Assembly (NCBI GenBank): GCA_963840785.1
Contig: CAWJAF010000003.1
Span: 186,001 to 250,000, forward strand
Origin: JALYOK01 sp963840785
GTDB lineage: Bacteria; Pseudomonadota; Gammaproteobacteria; Burkholderiales; JALYOK01
Length of the DNA stretch: 64,000 nucleotides
Direction of reading: 5' to 3'
A program made the translations under genes and the position numbers. Below, in pieces: positions 46,669 through 55,667 of the stretch (positions are counted from its first letter, which is position 1; every line of letters begins with the position of its first letter). The notes beneath the pieces were generated by a model. That model had not been told where the DNA came from, did no database searches, and saw only the letters and a program-made list of their open reading frames with translations.

Positions 46669-46734
46669 CAATCATGGCGCGCCTCTCCAGGCATGCCGCG
46701 CCAGGAGGCACTATTCACGCGCCTCCTGGCAATG
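46669..46734 (-). repeat. Dispersed repeat copy plus CCAGGAGGC/GCCTCCTGG hairpin
   Basis: On the minus strand the text GCATGCCTGGAGAGGCGC matches the repeat at 36661. Next to it CCAGGAGGC (46701-46709) and GCCTCCTGG (46721-46729) form a perfect nine-base hairpin, between GST and the convergent benE gene. Confidence 0.55.
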
Positions 46735-46737
46735 CCA

Positions 46738-47907
46738 TCACGAATGACGAAATCGTAATATCAACCACGTCAGAATGCCCGCGAGCAAACCCCAAAACGC
46801 CGAGCCGATACTGAGTAAGGTGATGCCTGACGCCGTAACGAGAAACGTCACGAATGCGGGCTCGCGCTCTTTATCGTTGCCGAGTGCTACCGCGAGGCCG
46901 TTGCCAATGGTGCCGAATAAAGCGAGCCCGCCGATTGCCAATACCAATTCTTTTGGAAACGCTGCGAACAGCGCAGCAACGGTCGCGCCGAATAATCCAA
47001 CTAACACATAGAACACACCGGCCGCGATCGCCGCGACATAGCGTTTATTCGGATCTTCATGGGCTTCGCGGCCGGTGCAAATTGCCGCCGTGATGGCCGC
47101 TAGGTTTAGCGCAAATGCGCCGAACGGCGCTAGGACCGTCGTTGTGATGCCGATCCACCCGATCACCGGCGAAATCGGCACGCTCGTATAACCCGAAGCG
47201 CGCAACGCGGCAACCCCCGGCACGTTCTGCGAAGCCATAGTGACAATAAATAGCGGCAACGCAACGCCGACGAGCGCGCTGACGGAAAACACGGGCATGG
47301 TGAAAATCGGCTTCGCCAATTCAAGATGCAATTCGTTCACATGCAACAATCCACGCAACGCCGCAATGACAATTCCCACGGCAAGCGCGGCGACGATGGC
47401 GTAGCGCGGTTGCGCGCGACGAAAAATTAAGTACACCAAAAACATCGAAAACACGAGAATGAATTGCGCTTGCATCGACACAAACACCTCGAGCCCAAAG
47501 CGAAACAACACGCCCGCCAACAACGCCGAGGCGATTGAAATCGGAATGCGTTGCAGCGAACGTTCGAACCAACCGCTGAATCCGGCGATCGTGATTAACA
47601 ATCCGGAAATCAAAAATGCGCCAATCGATTCCGCCAAACTCACACCGCTCGCGCTCGTGATCAACATTGCCGCACCCGGCGTCGACCACGCCGTCACCAC
47701 CGGTTTGCGATAGTAAAGCGAGAGCCCAATGCACGTCACACCCATGCCCAACCCCAGCGCCCACATCCATGAACTGATTTCCGCTTGATTGGCGCCCGTT
47801 GCTCGAGCGGCCTGAAATACGATCGCTGCGGAACTAGTGAAGCCGACGAGCACGGTTACAAAACCCGCGACCACGGCAGACAAAGAAAGATCGTTACGGA
47901 ATGACAT
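46738..47907 (-). CDS. benE: BenE-family benzoate/H+ symporter
   Basis: A 389-residue inner-membrane protein with about 12 hydrophobic helices. The family is recognised by the start LSLSAVVAGFVTVLVGFTSSAAIVFQAA, PVVTAWSTPGAAML near 70, MASQNVPGVAALRASGY, and APFGAFALNLAAITAAICTG. BenE imports aromatic acids such as benzoate. No benABC genes are in the window, so the substrate here is inferred from the family only. Confidence 0.88.
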   Translation of the reverse strand: MSFRNDLSLSAVVAGFVTVLVGFTSSAAIVFQAARATGANQAEISSWMWALGLGMGVTCIGLSLYYRKPVVTAWSTPGAAMLITSASGVSLAESIGAFLISGLLITIAGFSGWFERSLQRIPISIASALLAGVLFRFGLEVFVSMQAQFILVFSMFLVYLIFRRAQPRYAIVAALAVGIVIAALRGLLHVNELHLELAKPIFTMPVFSVSALVGVALPLFIVTMASQNVPGVAALRASGYTSVPISPVIGWIGITTTVLAPFGAFALNLAAITAAICTGREAHEDPNKRYVAAIAAGVFYVLVGLFGATVAALFAAFPKELVLAIGGLALFGTIGNGLAVALGNDKEREPAFVTFLVTASGITLLSIGSAFWGLLAGILTWLILRFRHS

Positions 47908-48029
47908 GGCGGCGATTGTAGCGGTTATGGATCGTGAAATCCCATCGTGCCAGGAGGCGCGGGGATATTATGTGTAGCGGGCATTCATGCACGGCCCCAG
48001 AACGGAACGGTGCGTAAACGCACGCTAGA

Positions 48030-48755
48030 TTAACTTGGGCAAGCGCCGCCGGATTCCACCCAAGCGTTAACCGCTTTCGCGAAATCTTCCTTCGACATCG
48101 GCACGGGTTTGCGCGTCCCACCCGGCGCCCAACCCCATTGCACGATGGGATCGGTGGTCATATGCGCGGCGATAGACTTTAGATCGCGATTGCCGTTCTT
48201 TGTGGAATCGATAACGGCACGGCACAAATCGCCGACCGACAAACCTTCCCAAGCCATCGCGACTGGCGCGAGGTGCCAATCCGGCGCGCCGGGCGCGACG
48301 GGGCCGTTGCTGCTTTGATGGCAGACGTTGCAGGTTAGACCTGAGCCGCGGCCATCGGGCCCGCGCTTCACCGAAGGTATGTGATCGTGGCGATCGTCGC
48401 CCTGCTTCGGCGTATCGCCGGTAACGTGGCAATTGAGGCAGCGCGGGTGTTGCAGCACTTTGGCGATGTCGGTAAATAAATCTTGTTGCGGTTTTTCTTT
48501 GGCGGATTCGAGCGCCGGAGGTTCGCTAGGCGTTGCGGCTTGTTCCGGTGGCTGAGTCGTCGGTGGTTCGTTCGGCGGCGTGGGCTCGGATTTGATTTCG
48601 GTTGGCGCGCGCGGCGTTGGCGATGGCGGGTTTTTAATTTCAGTGGACGCGACTTGATCGAGCGCTGGCGTCAGCGGTAACACGCGTGGTTGGTTTTGGC
48701 ATGCGGCAAGCACGGCCAATACGACGGCAAAACGTATGGGATTTTTTACATTCAT
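48030..48755 (-). CDS. Di-CxxCH c-type cytochrome lipoprotein (isoquinoline 1-oxidoreductase-associated type)
   Basis: A 241-residue exported protein. Its N-terminus has a lipobox (VLAAC), then a Pro/Glu/Thr-rich linker (residues about 35-85). The globular part binds up to two c-hemes at CLNCH (about 107) and CNVCH (about 140) and contains HPRCLNCHVTGDTPKQGDDRHDHIP, APDWHLAPVAMAWEGLSVGDLC and QWGWAPGGTRKPVP. This matches a family often labelled as an isoquinoline 1-oxidoreductase subunit, a likely electron acceptor. It lies about 100 bases after the FccB-like gene on the same strand. Confidence 0.7.
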   Translation of the reverse strand: MNVKNPIRFAVVLAVLAACQNQPRVLPLTPALDQVASTEIKNPPSPTPRAPTEIKSEPTPPNEPPTTQPPEQAATPSEPPALESAKEKPQQDLFTDIAKVLQHPRCLNCHVTGDTPKQGDDRHDHIPSVKRGPDGRGSGLTCNVCHQSSNGPVAPGAPDWHLAPVAMAWEGLSVGDLCRAVIDSTKNGNRDLKSIAAHMTTDPIVQWGWAPGGTRKPVPMSKEDFAKAVNAWVESGGACPS

Positions 48756-48828
48756 TTCAACTCCTCAAGTGCCTGACCGGGAAGCCGCACCACGCTTGCC
48801 GTTCCGCATGCCACGCCTGAAGATCAGC

Positions 48829-48855
48829 TCTGGATGCGCCTCTTCAGGCATGTCC
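48829..48855 (-). repeat. Dispersed repeat copy (ACATGCCTGAAGAGGCGCAT)
   Basis: On the minus strand this copy agrees with the one at 36661 at about 20 of 25 positions. A mirror CCTGAAGA lies just upstream (near 48810), so the copy also makes a hairpin. It lies in the gap between the cytochrome and FccB-like genes and touches the end of the latter. Confidence 0.5.
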
Positions 48856-50127
48856 TTATGCGAGCACGTCAGCCCAAATATTCTTCGCCCAAGCCAACGC
48901 GTACAGACCTTCTTGCTCGCTCGCGCCCGTAGATAAACCACCACTGCCTTCAACCGTGACCATGGTTTTTTTCGCTTCGTCGTAACGATGCACCGACGCG
49001 ATGTGAATGACGTCTTTGTCCGTGACGAAGCTATAGCAAGTGTTAGTCAACATCGGCGTGGCGTTTACGGGTTGATTTTTGATCAGCGCGACGACAGCCG
49101 CAGCGCAATTTTTTCCGTGGCTGTTAGCCATGTGCCCAGATTTTGGCATGGCCGGCGCGGCGAGAATGGCATCGCCGAGAATATGAACGTTCTTCGCCAC
49201 CTTCGATTCGTAGGTGAGAAAATCGACTTCGCACCAACGATTATTCGCCGTGATGAGTCCGGCACTTTCGGCGATCTTGCCTGCCTTCATCGGCGGCAAA
49301 ACGTTCAGCACATCGGCTTTGACGTCGTCGAATGTGAGCTTGACGGTGCCACTTGCGGCATCGACATCCACCAACTCACTGTTGGGGCGATACTCGATCG
49401 TGTTAGGGTAAAGTTCTTTCCAAATTTTTGTGAACAGTGCTTTCTTCGACACCACATCTTCATTGCTGTCGAGGATTAGGACTTTCGATTTTGGCTTGGC
49501 CTTTTTGAAATAATTCGCCACCAGGCATGCGCGCTCATAGGGGCCGGGCGGGCAACGATAGGGTGCTTTCGGAATGTGAATCGCAAATACTCCGCCATCG
49601 CGCATCGCTTCGAGTTGCTTGCGTAAGGCGACGGTCTGTGGACCGGCTTTCCATGCGTGCAACACCGACTCTTGAGCGGCCGCTTCTTTCAAACCAGGAA
49701 TGCCGTCGTACATAAACTGCACGCCCGGCGCGACAATCAATCGATCATAGGCGATCGAATCTTTGCTGTTAGCGAGCCGCACTTGTTGCTTTGCGACATC
49801 GATCGATACTGCGTTATCACGAACAAAATTAATGCCGTATTTACTGCGAAGCGCGCCGTAACTTGCGCTGATGTCGGCTAAGGTTTTACTGCCGTTCAAC
49901 ACGAGGTTGGATATCGGGCAAGAAATAAATAGTTCGTTGGGCTCGATCATGGTCACTTCGATATCGGGTGCCCATAGACGAATGTATTTCGCCGCCGTCG
50001 CACCGGCATAACCGGCGCCGATGACTACGACTCGACCGGCACTCTTTTTTGCAACCGGCGCGGAACTACAGCCGGCCAATATTGCAGCACTGGCACTGAG
50101 AATAAATTCTCGTCGCGAATAAGCCAT
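48856..50127 (-). CDS. fccB: Flavocytochrome c sulfide dehydrogenase-type flavoprotein (FccB/SoxF-like)
   Basis: A 423-residue periplasmic FAD protein. The N-terminus YSRREFILSASAAILAGC combines a Tat-type RR signal and a Cys that may be lipidated. FAD binding: RVVVIGAGYAGATAAKYI near 32. The redox Cys pair of the family is visible as FISCPISN and NTCYS. The C-terminal flavin-binding tail (YSFVTDKDVIHIASVHRYDE) is present. Relatives oxidise sulfide to sulfur or polysulfide with a cytochrome partner, encoded here by the preceding gene. True sulfide use is inferred. Confidence 0.85.
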   Translation of the reverse strand: MAYSRREFILSASAAILAGCSSAPVAKKSAGRVVVIGAGYAGATAAKYIRLWAPDIEVTMIEPNELFISCPISNLVLNGSKTLADISASYGALRSKYGINFVRDNAVSIDVAKQQVRLANSKDSIAYDRLIVAPGVQFMYDGIPGLKEAAAQESVLHAWKAGPQTVALRKQLEAMRDGGVFAIHIPKAPYRCPPGPYERACLVANYFKKAKPKSKVLILDSNEDVVSKKALFTKIWKELYPNTIEYRPNSELVDVDAASGTVKLTFDDVKADVLNVLPPMKAGKIAESAGLITANNRWCEVDFLTYESKVAKNVHILGDAILAAPAMPKSGHMANSHGKNCAAAVVALIKNQPVNATPMLTNTCYSFVTDKDVIHIASVHRYDEAKKTMVTVEGSGGLSTGASEQEGLYALAWAKNIWADVLA

Positions 50128-50145
50128 TGCGACTCTCCTCTTAAA

Positions 50146-50445
50146 TTAGTTTTTTTGCGCGGAAAAATACGCGGCGAGCGCGGCGATTTGCTCGTCGCTA
50201 TAGCCCTTGGCGATTTGATGCATCACCGTTGCGGCACGCGCACCGGACTTAAAATCATTCATCTGCTTGACAATGTAAGCTTGATCAAGCCCGGCGATAT
50301 TGGGCATGCCGCTAGCGCTGCGGCCACTGGTTCCATGACAACCGGAACAAGTCGTCGCAAGATCGCGGCCGCGGTTATCTTGGGCGTGGACGGCGCATAC
50401 CGATAGCGCCAATAGAAATAACAATCCAAATGCGGGAATTTTCAA
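50146..50445 (-). CDS. Small monoheme c-type cytochrome, partner of the FccB-like protein
   Basis: About 99 residues from a TTG start at 50445, chosen because GGAGGAGA precedes it and the signal peptide KIPAFGLLFLLALSVCAVHA follows at once. The mature part is a class I cytochrome with CSGCH, and the axial Met is probably in AATVMHQIAKGYSDEQI. FccA of phototrophs is often di-heme; this one has a single CxxCH. It ends 18 bases before fccB, so both are one operon. Confidence 0.82.
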   Translation of the reverse strand: MKIPAFGLLFLLALSVCAVHAQDNRGRDLATTCSGCHGTSGRSASGMPNIAGLDQAYIVKQMNDFKSGARAATVMHQIAKGYSDEQIAALAAYFSAQKN

Positions 50446-50500
50446 GCCTGTCTCCTCCAGGATTGTGAATCGATGGGCCGGCGACGCGCCGGCCCGAAAA

Positions 50501-52760
50501 CTATACGACCGCGGCGGGCTCTTCCGCAAAGGTTAGGGTGACTTCGTCGTCAACGCCAACATCCACGGTTACTTTGCCACCATTGGCGAGACGCCCGAAC
50601 AGTAGCTCGTCGGCAAGCGCACGGCGAATGGTGTCTTGAATTAATCGCGACATCGGGCGCGCGCCCATCAGGGGATCGAAACCTTTTTTGCCAAGGTAAG
50701 CCTTCAGTGCATCGGTAAATACAATCTCAACTTTCTTTTCGTGTAATTGATCTTCCAGTTGCATCAAGAATTTATCCACCACACGCAAAATGACTTCTTC
50801 GTTCAATGCTGCGAAACGAAATAATCGCGTCGATGCGATTGCGAAATTCCGGCGTGAACATACGCTTGATGTCGATCATCTCATCGCCGGCTTTCTTGTC
50901 TTGCGTAAAACCGATCGACGTGCGCGTTAGCGATTCTGCGCCGGCATTGGTTGTCATAATGATAATGACATTGCGGAAATCCGCTTTACGTCCGTTATTG
51001 TCGGTCAGCGTGCCGTGGTCCATCACTTGCAACAAAATATTGAAAATGTCCGGATGCGCTTTTTCGATTTCGTCGAGCAATAACACGGCATACGGATGCT
51101 TCGAGATTTGCTCCGTCAGCAAGCCACCTTGATCGAAACCGACATAACCTGGCGGCGCTCCGATCAACCGCGATACGGCGTGGCGTTCCATGTATTCGGA
51201 CATGTCGAAACGAATCAATTCGATGCCCATCGTGTAGGCAAGTTGCCGTGCGACTTCGGTTTTGCCCACGCCGGTTGGACCCGAAAACAAGAATGAACCG
51301 ATGGGTTTTTGCGGGTTGCCAAGGCCGCTACGTGCCATCTTGATTGCCGATGAAAGGACTTCAATGGCTTTGTCTTGGCCGAACACGACCGCTTTGAGAT
51401 CGCGATCCAAACTCATCAGTGTCGTGCGGTCGTCATTGGATACAGACTTTGCGGGAATACGCGCGATTTTCGCGACGATTTCCTCGATTTCGTGTTTTCC
51501 GACCACTTTGCGTTGCTTGGCTTTCGGCAAAATTTTCTGTGCGGCACCGGCTTCGTCAATGACGTCAATCGCTTTGTCCGGCAAATGACGATCATTGATA
51601 TAGCGTGCCGATAGTTCGGCCGCAGTCGTTAGCGCGTTCGGCGTGTATTTGATGCCGTGGTGCTGTTCGAAACGCGACTTGAGCCCGCGTAAAATTTCGA
51701 CGGTTTCTTGAATACTCGGCTCGTTCACATCGACTTTCTGGAAGCGACGCGACAACGCATGATCTTTCTCAAATACGCCACGGTATTCCGTGTAAGTCGT
51801 CGCACCGATACATTTCATTTGGCCGTTGGATAGCGCCGGCTTGAGCAAATTCGAGGCATCTAAAGTGCCGCCCGATGCCGCACCGGCGCCGATTACGGTG
51901 TGAATTTCGTCGATAAATAAAATCGAATTCGGATTGTCCGCGAGCTGCTTCAACACGGATTTCAGGCGCTGCTCAAAATCGCCACGATACTTGGTGCCGG
52001 CGAGCAACGCGCCCATGTCCAGCGAGTAAACCTGGCATTTCGCCAGAATATCCGGAACCTTGCCTTCGACGATGCGACGCGCAAGCCCTTCGGCGATCGC
52101 TGTTTTGCCGACACCGGCTTCACCGACCAACAGCGGATTGTTTTTGCGACGACGACAGAGAATCTGAATCACGCGCTCCAACTCGTTGTCGCGGCCTACA
52201 AGCGGGTCAATCTTGCCCGCCAGTGCTTGTGCGTTGAGGTGCTGCGCAAAGCTCTCGAGCGCGCCGCCACTGCCCTGCTCTTGTTCGCCCTCTTGCTCGC
52301 CTTCTTCTTTAGCCGGCGCGCCCTGCGGCACTTTTCGAATGCCGTGAGAAATGAAATTCACCACATCAAGTCGGCTCACATCTTGCTGATGGAGAAAGTA
52401 AACCGCATGGGAATCTTTTTCGCCGTAAATGGCGACCAATACGTTGGCACCGGTCACTTCTTTCTTACCGGAAGATTGAACGTGCAGGATCGCCCGCTGG
52501 ATGACGCGTTGGAATCCCAAGGTCGGCTGTGTGTCGACTTCCTCGTGGCCCGCGACCGTGGGCGTATGCTGCTGCACGAACTCGGCGAGCGCTTTACGCA
52601 GATCATCGAGTTTGACGCCGCAAGCGCGTAGCACTTCCGTTGCAGAAGGATTATCCAATAGCGCTAATAGCAGATGCTCAACGGTCACAAACTCGTGACG
52701 TTTCTGGCGGGCCTCAACGAAGGCCATATGTAAACTGACTTCTAACTCCTGCGCTATCAT
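50501..52760 (-). CDS. clpA: ATP-dependent Clp protease ATP-binding subunit ClpA, broken by one extra base
   Basis: About 752 residues after repair. N-domain: MIAQELEVSLHMAFVEARQ. AAA-1: GEAGVGKTAIAEGLARR and FIDEIHTVIGAGAASGG. AAA-2: GPTGVGKTEVARQLAYTMG and LLLDEIEKAHPDIFN. The frame breaks in NRIDAIISF: an AAA run at 50814-50816 (+ strand) has one base too many, and removing it gives FAALNEEVILRVVDKFL, continuing to the stop at 50501. An otherwise perfect chaperone with one homopolymer indel points to sequencing error. The start ATG overlaps the clpS stop as ATGA. Confidence 0.93.
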
Positions 52761-53065
52761 GTTTCCTCCATCACGCATTGCAGCGGATGTTGATGTTGCT
52801 TGGCAAATGCCATAACTTGTTCCACTTTGGTCGTCGCCAGATCAAGCGGATAAACTCCACATACCCCACGACCTTCCGTATGCACTTTGAGCATAATACG
52901 CGTTGCCTGTTCACGCGTAAGTAAAAAAAATTTCTGCAGCACCAAAATCACAAATTCCATTGGCGTAAAATCATCGTTACACAGCACGACCTTGTACAAT
53001 GGCGGCGGCTTAACCTTCGCCTTTGCCGCCTCGAGGATCGTACCGTCCTGCCGCTTGACTGCCAT
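52757..53065 (-). CDS. clpS: ClpS adaptor of the ClpAP protease
   Basis: A 102-residue N-end-rule adaptor. It has a flexible N-terminus, then PPLYKVVLCNDDFTPMEFVILVLQKFF, the acidic pocket (NDD) that reads N-terminal residues, and a late KVHTEGRGVCGVYPLDLA. Its stop overlaps the clpA start (ATGA). The clpS-clpA order next to a cold-shock gene and icd is common in betaproteobacteria. Confidence 0.95.
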   Translation of the reverse strand: MAVKRQDGTILEAAKAKVKPPPLYKVVLCNDDFTPMEFVILVLQKFFLLTREQATRIMLKVHTEGRGVCGVYPLDLATTKVEQVMAFAKQHQHPLQCVMEET

Positions 53066-53249
53066 CGAGAGATTTACCGTGAGCGTAACGCTGTCGTATG
53101 CTTCATTTTGGCAAGGTGGTGGAATTTTTCAAGCCCTAGAAGCATTTAGCGTAAAAAAATAGATTTTCACTTGACTTATCGCCATCACTAAGCGTAGAAA
53201 TACAAAGAAAATCGGCGTTGGGCTGATTTATGTTCGATAAGGGAGACAT

Positions 53250-53453
53250 ATGCCGACTGGTACCGTGAAGTGGTTTAACGATTCGAAAGGTTTTGGATTT
53301 ATCACACCTGAAGACGGAAGCGAAGATTTGTTCGCGCATTTTTCCGCAATCCAAATGGGCGGATTCAAAACACTCAAAGAAGGCCAAAAGGTTAGTTTTG
53401 AAGTTACTCAAGGCCAAAAGGGTAAACAAGCCTCAAACATACAAGCGGCGTAG
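53250..53453 (+). CDS. Cold-shock domain protein
   Basis: A 67-residue single-strand nucleic-acid binding protein: MPTGTVKWFNDSKGFGFITPEDG with RNP1 KGFGFI, RNP2 DLFAHF and the closing VSFEVTQGQKGKQASNIQ. AAGGGAG precedes the ATG. It is divergent from clpS. Assignment to CspA, CspD or CspE type cannot be made. Confidence 0.95.
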   Translation: MPTGTVKWFNDSKGFGFITPEDGSEDLFAHFSAIQMGGFKTLKEGQKVSFEVTQGQKGKQASNIQAA

Positions 53454-53488
53454 GAACTCATAGATTTTGATCCGTTAAATTAACACAA

Positions 53489-53529
53489 CCCCTGTTTTAG
53501 CGCTTACACCAAAGTAGCTAAAACAGGGG
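53489..53529. terminator. Thirteen-base-pair hairpin between csp and icd
   Basis: CCCCTGTTTTAGC (53489-53501) and GCTAAAACAGGGG (53517-53529) pair perfectly around a 15-base loop. It separates the convergent csp and icd genes and can end transcription in both directions. There is no long T-tract outside the stem. Confidence 0.75.
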
Positions 53530-53539
53530 CGGCAGTTAA

Positions 53540-54778
53540 CTACATATTCGAAATGAGTGCCTCGCCGAATTTCGAGCAAGGCACTTGCGTCGCGCCTTGC
53601 ATCAGACGGGCAAAGTCATAGGTTACGACTTTCGATTCGATGGTTTTTTCCATCGAACGAATGATTGCGTCCGCGGCTTCGACCCAACCCAAATGACGCA
53701 GCATCATCTCTGCGGAAAGTATTAAAGAACCCGGATTGACGTAGTCCTTGCCTGCGTATTTAGGCGCCGTTCCGTGCGTCGCTTCGAACATCGCGACGGT
53801 ATCGGAAAGGTTAGCACCAGGCGCAATGCCAATACCCCCAACTTGCGCGGCCAACGCGTCCGAGATGTAATCACCGTTTAGGTTCAGTGTCGCGATAACG
53901 TCATATTCGTCAGGACGCAACAGGATCTGTTGCAAAAACGCATCAGCGATCACATCTTTGATGACGATACCGTTTGGTAGCTTCATCCATGGGCCGCCGT
54001 CAATCAATTCCGCGCCGAATTCCTTCTTCGCCAGCGCATAGCCCCAATCGCGGAATCCACCTTCCGTGAATTTCATGATGTTACCTTTGTGGACTAAGGT
54101 CACGGATTTGCGCTTATTCGTCACGGCATATTGAATAGCGCGGCGAACCAAGCGCTCCGTGCCTTCGCGCGAGACAGGCTTGATGCCGATGCCGCTGGTC
54201 GCGGGGAAGCGAATCTTTTTGACCTTCATTTCATTTTGCAAAAACTCGATTACCTTCTTGGCGCCCTCGCTCTCCGCTTGCCACTCGATGCCGGCGTAAA
54301 TATCCTCCGAATTCTCGCGGAAAATCACCATATTGGTCTTGTGCGGCTCTTTCACCGGGCTGGGCACACCGGTGAACCAACGCACCGGCCGCAAACAGAC
54401 ATACAAATCCAACTCTTGGCGTAGTGCGACGTTGATCGAGCGAATGCCACCGCCGACCGGCGTCGTCAGCGGACCTTTAATCGAAACCACGTATTCGCGC
54501 ACGATGTCCAGCGTTTCCTGCGGAAGCCAGACGTTTTCGCCATATACCTTCACCGATTTTTCCCCAGCGTAAACTTCCATCCAGGAAATCTTGCGCTTAC
54601 CGCCGTAACATTTCGCGACCGCGGAATCGACGACGTTTTTCATCACCGGCGTGATATCGACGCCGATGCCATCACCTTCCAGATAAGGAATGATCGGCTG
54701 ATCGGGCACGTTAAGCGTGAAATCGGCGTTCACTGTAATTTTCTGGCCGACGCTGGGAATTTTGACCTGTTGGGTCAT
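53540..54778 (-). CDS. icd: NADP-dependent isocitrate dehydrogenase
   Basis: A 412-residue TCA-cycle enzyme. The substrate loop GIRSINVALRQELDLYVCLRP, FRENSEDIYAGIEWQAESEGA, KGNIMKFTEGGFRDWGY, and GIGIAPGANLSDTVAMFEATHGTAPKYAGKDYVNPGS are all typical, as is the length. GGAG stands before the ATG. It is divergent from the RraA-like gene and close to aceA, with which it competes for isocitrate at the TCA/glyoxylate branch. Confidence 0.97.
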   Translation of the reverse strand: MTQQVKIPSVGQKITVNADFTLNVPDQPIIPYLEGDGIGVDITPVMKNVVDSAVAKCYGGKRKISWMEVYAGEKSVKVYGENVWLPQETLDIVREYVVSIKGPLTTPVGGGIRSINVALRQELDLYVCLRPVRWFTGVPSPVKEPHKTNMVIFRENSEDIYAGIEWQAESEGAKKVIEFLQNEMKVKKIRFPATSGIGIKPVSREGTERLVRRAIQYAVTNKRKSVTLVHKGNIMKFTEGGFRDWGYALAKKEFGAELIDGGPWMKLPNGIVIKDVIADAFLQQILLRPDEYDVIATLNLNGDYISDALAAQVGGIGIAPGANLSDTVAMFEATHGTAPKYAGKDYVNPGSLILSAEMMLRHLGWVEAADAIIRSMEKTIESKVVTYDFARLMQGATQVPCSKFGEALISNM

Positions 54779-54813
54779 TTGCCACTCCTTTTTGAGGGGT
54801 TAAGTTGAATGAT

Positions 54814-54836
54814 ATGTCTTATGTCTTATATAATAC
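54814..54836. promoter_or_regulatory. ATGTCTT tandem and GTCTTATATAATAC palindrome upstream of icd
   Basis: ATGTCTT is repeated head to tail at 54814-54820 and 54821-54827 and runs into GTCTTATATAATAC (54823-54836), which is palindromic except for one pair. It lies 36-58 bases before the icd start and 47-69 before the RraA-like start, a likely operator for one or both genes. Confidence 0.45.
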
Positions 54837-54882
54837 TTTAAACTCAGCTACACTGTCAGTGATCAACCAAAGCGAGCCCTTG

Positions 54883-55366
54883 ATGACCATTTTTCGACAG
54901 CCGATTTATGCGACGCCCATAGCGACAAACTCAGTATTGTAGCGCCAATGTTCCTATGCTTTGGCGCCCGCGCCAGCTTTTTTGGTCAGATTCGCACACT
55001 GAAAGTGTTTGAAGACAACGCCTTGGTGCGCACAAACCTTGTCCACGCCGGGCAATGGTAACGTGCTGGTGGTCGATGGCGGCGGCAGTATGCGTTGCGC
55101 GTTGGTCGGCGATCAATTGGCGTTATTCGCCCAGCAAAACAATTGGAGCGGCGTGATCGTTTATGGCTGCGTGCGCGACAGCGTCGCGATGAAAACCATG
55201 GATGTCGGCATTCGCGCGACTCAACACCCATCCGCTACGTAGCCTTCGCAAAGGCATAGGCGAAAGTGACATTCCGGTCGCGTTCGGTGGCGTGAAATTT
55301 ACGCCGGGTGAATGGCTTTATGCCGATGCCGACGGCATCGTTGTTAGTGCTGAGGCGCTCACTTAA
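54883..55366 (+). pseudogene. RraA-like / HMG aldolase family protein with three frameshifts
   Basis: The three frames together spell a 160-residue RraA-family protein: STADLCDAHSDKLSIVAPMF, FFGQIRTLKVFEDNALVRT, GNVLVVDGGGSMRCALVGDQLA, WSGVIVYGCVRDSVAM, then HPLRSLRKGIGESDIPVAF and GEWLYADADGIVVSAEAL. One T is missing from the run at 54890-54894, one A is extra at 55034-55036 and one A is extra near 55219. RraA inhibits RNase E; relatives are aldolases for 4-hydroxy-4-methyl-2-oxoglutarate. Three indels in 484 bases is the densest cluster here, so true decay is possible. Confidence 0.75.
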
Positions 55367-55667
55367 GTCGTGACAAGATTTCACCGAGCAAAATGTTGCA
55401 CTGCAGTACGAACTAGCTATACTGATCAGCAATAGCGTGCCCTTCGCCGCATCGGTGCGGGGCCGCAAAACAAAAACGAGTTGTCCGTCATCCTCGGCGC
55501 TCTTTCCGGTTGCCGGACATGATCTCCGGCCACTCGCTTAACCGATCTGCAAGGTTATTGTTACTCAAATCCAATAACCCAGCAGATCAACGGAATGAAA
55601 CAAATCGCGGCGTGGTTGCCTTGAGGCTGAGCACCGCATTATCAAATCAATTTTATTGGAGAATACG
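55367..55667. other. Upstream region of aceA
   Basis: About 300 bases between the RraA-like gene and aceA with no supported gene. It must hold the aceA promoter, which I could not place. TTGGAG precedes the aceA ATG by about seven bases. Confidence 0.4.

Noticed and set aside
50501..50817. Programmed frameshift in clpA
   Set aside because: ClpA is not known to use frameshifting; the site lacks a slippery heptamer with a downstream structure that I can see. A one-base sequencing error is simpler.
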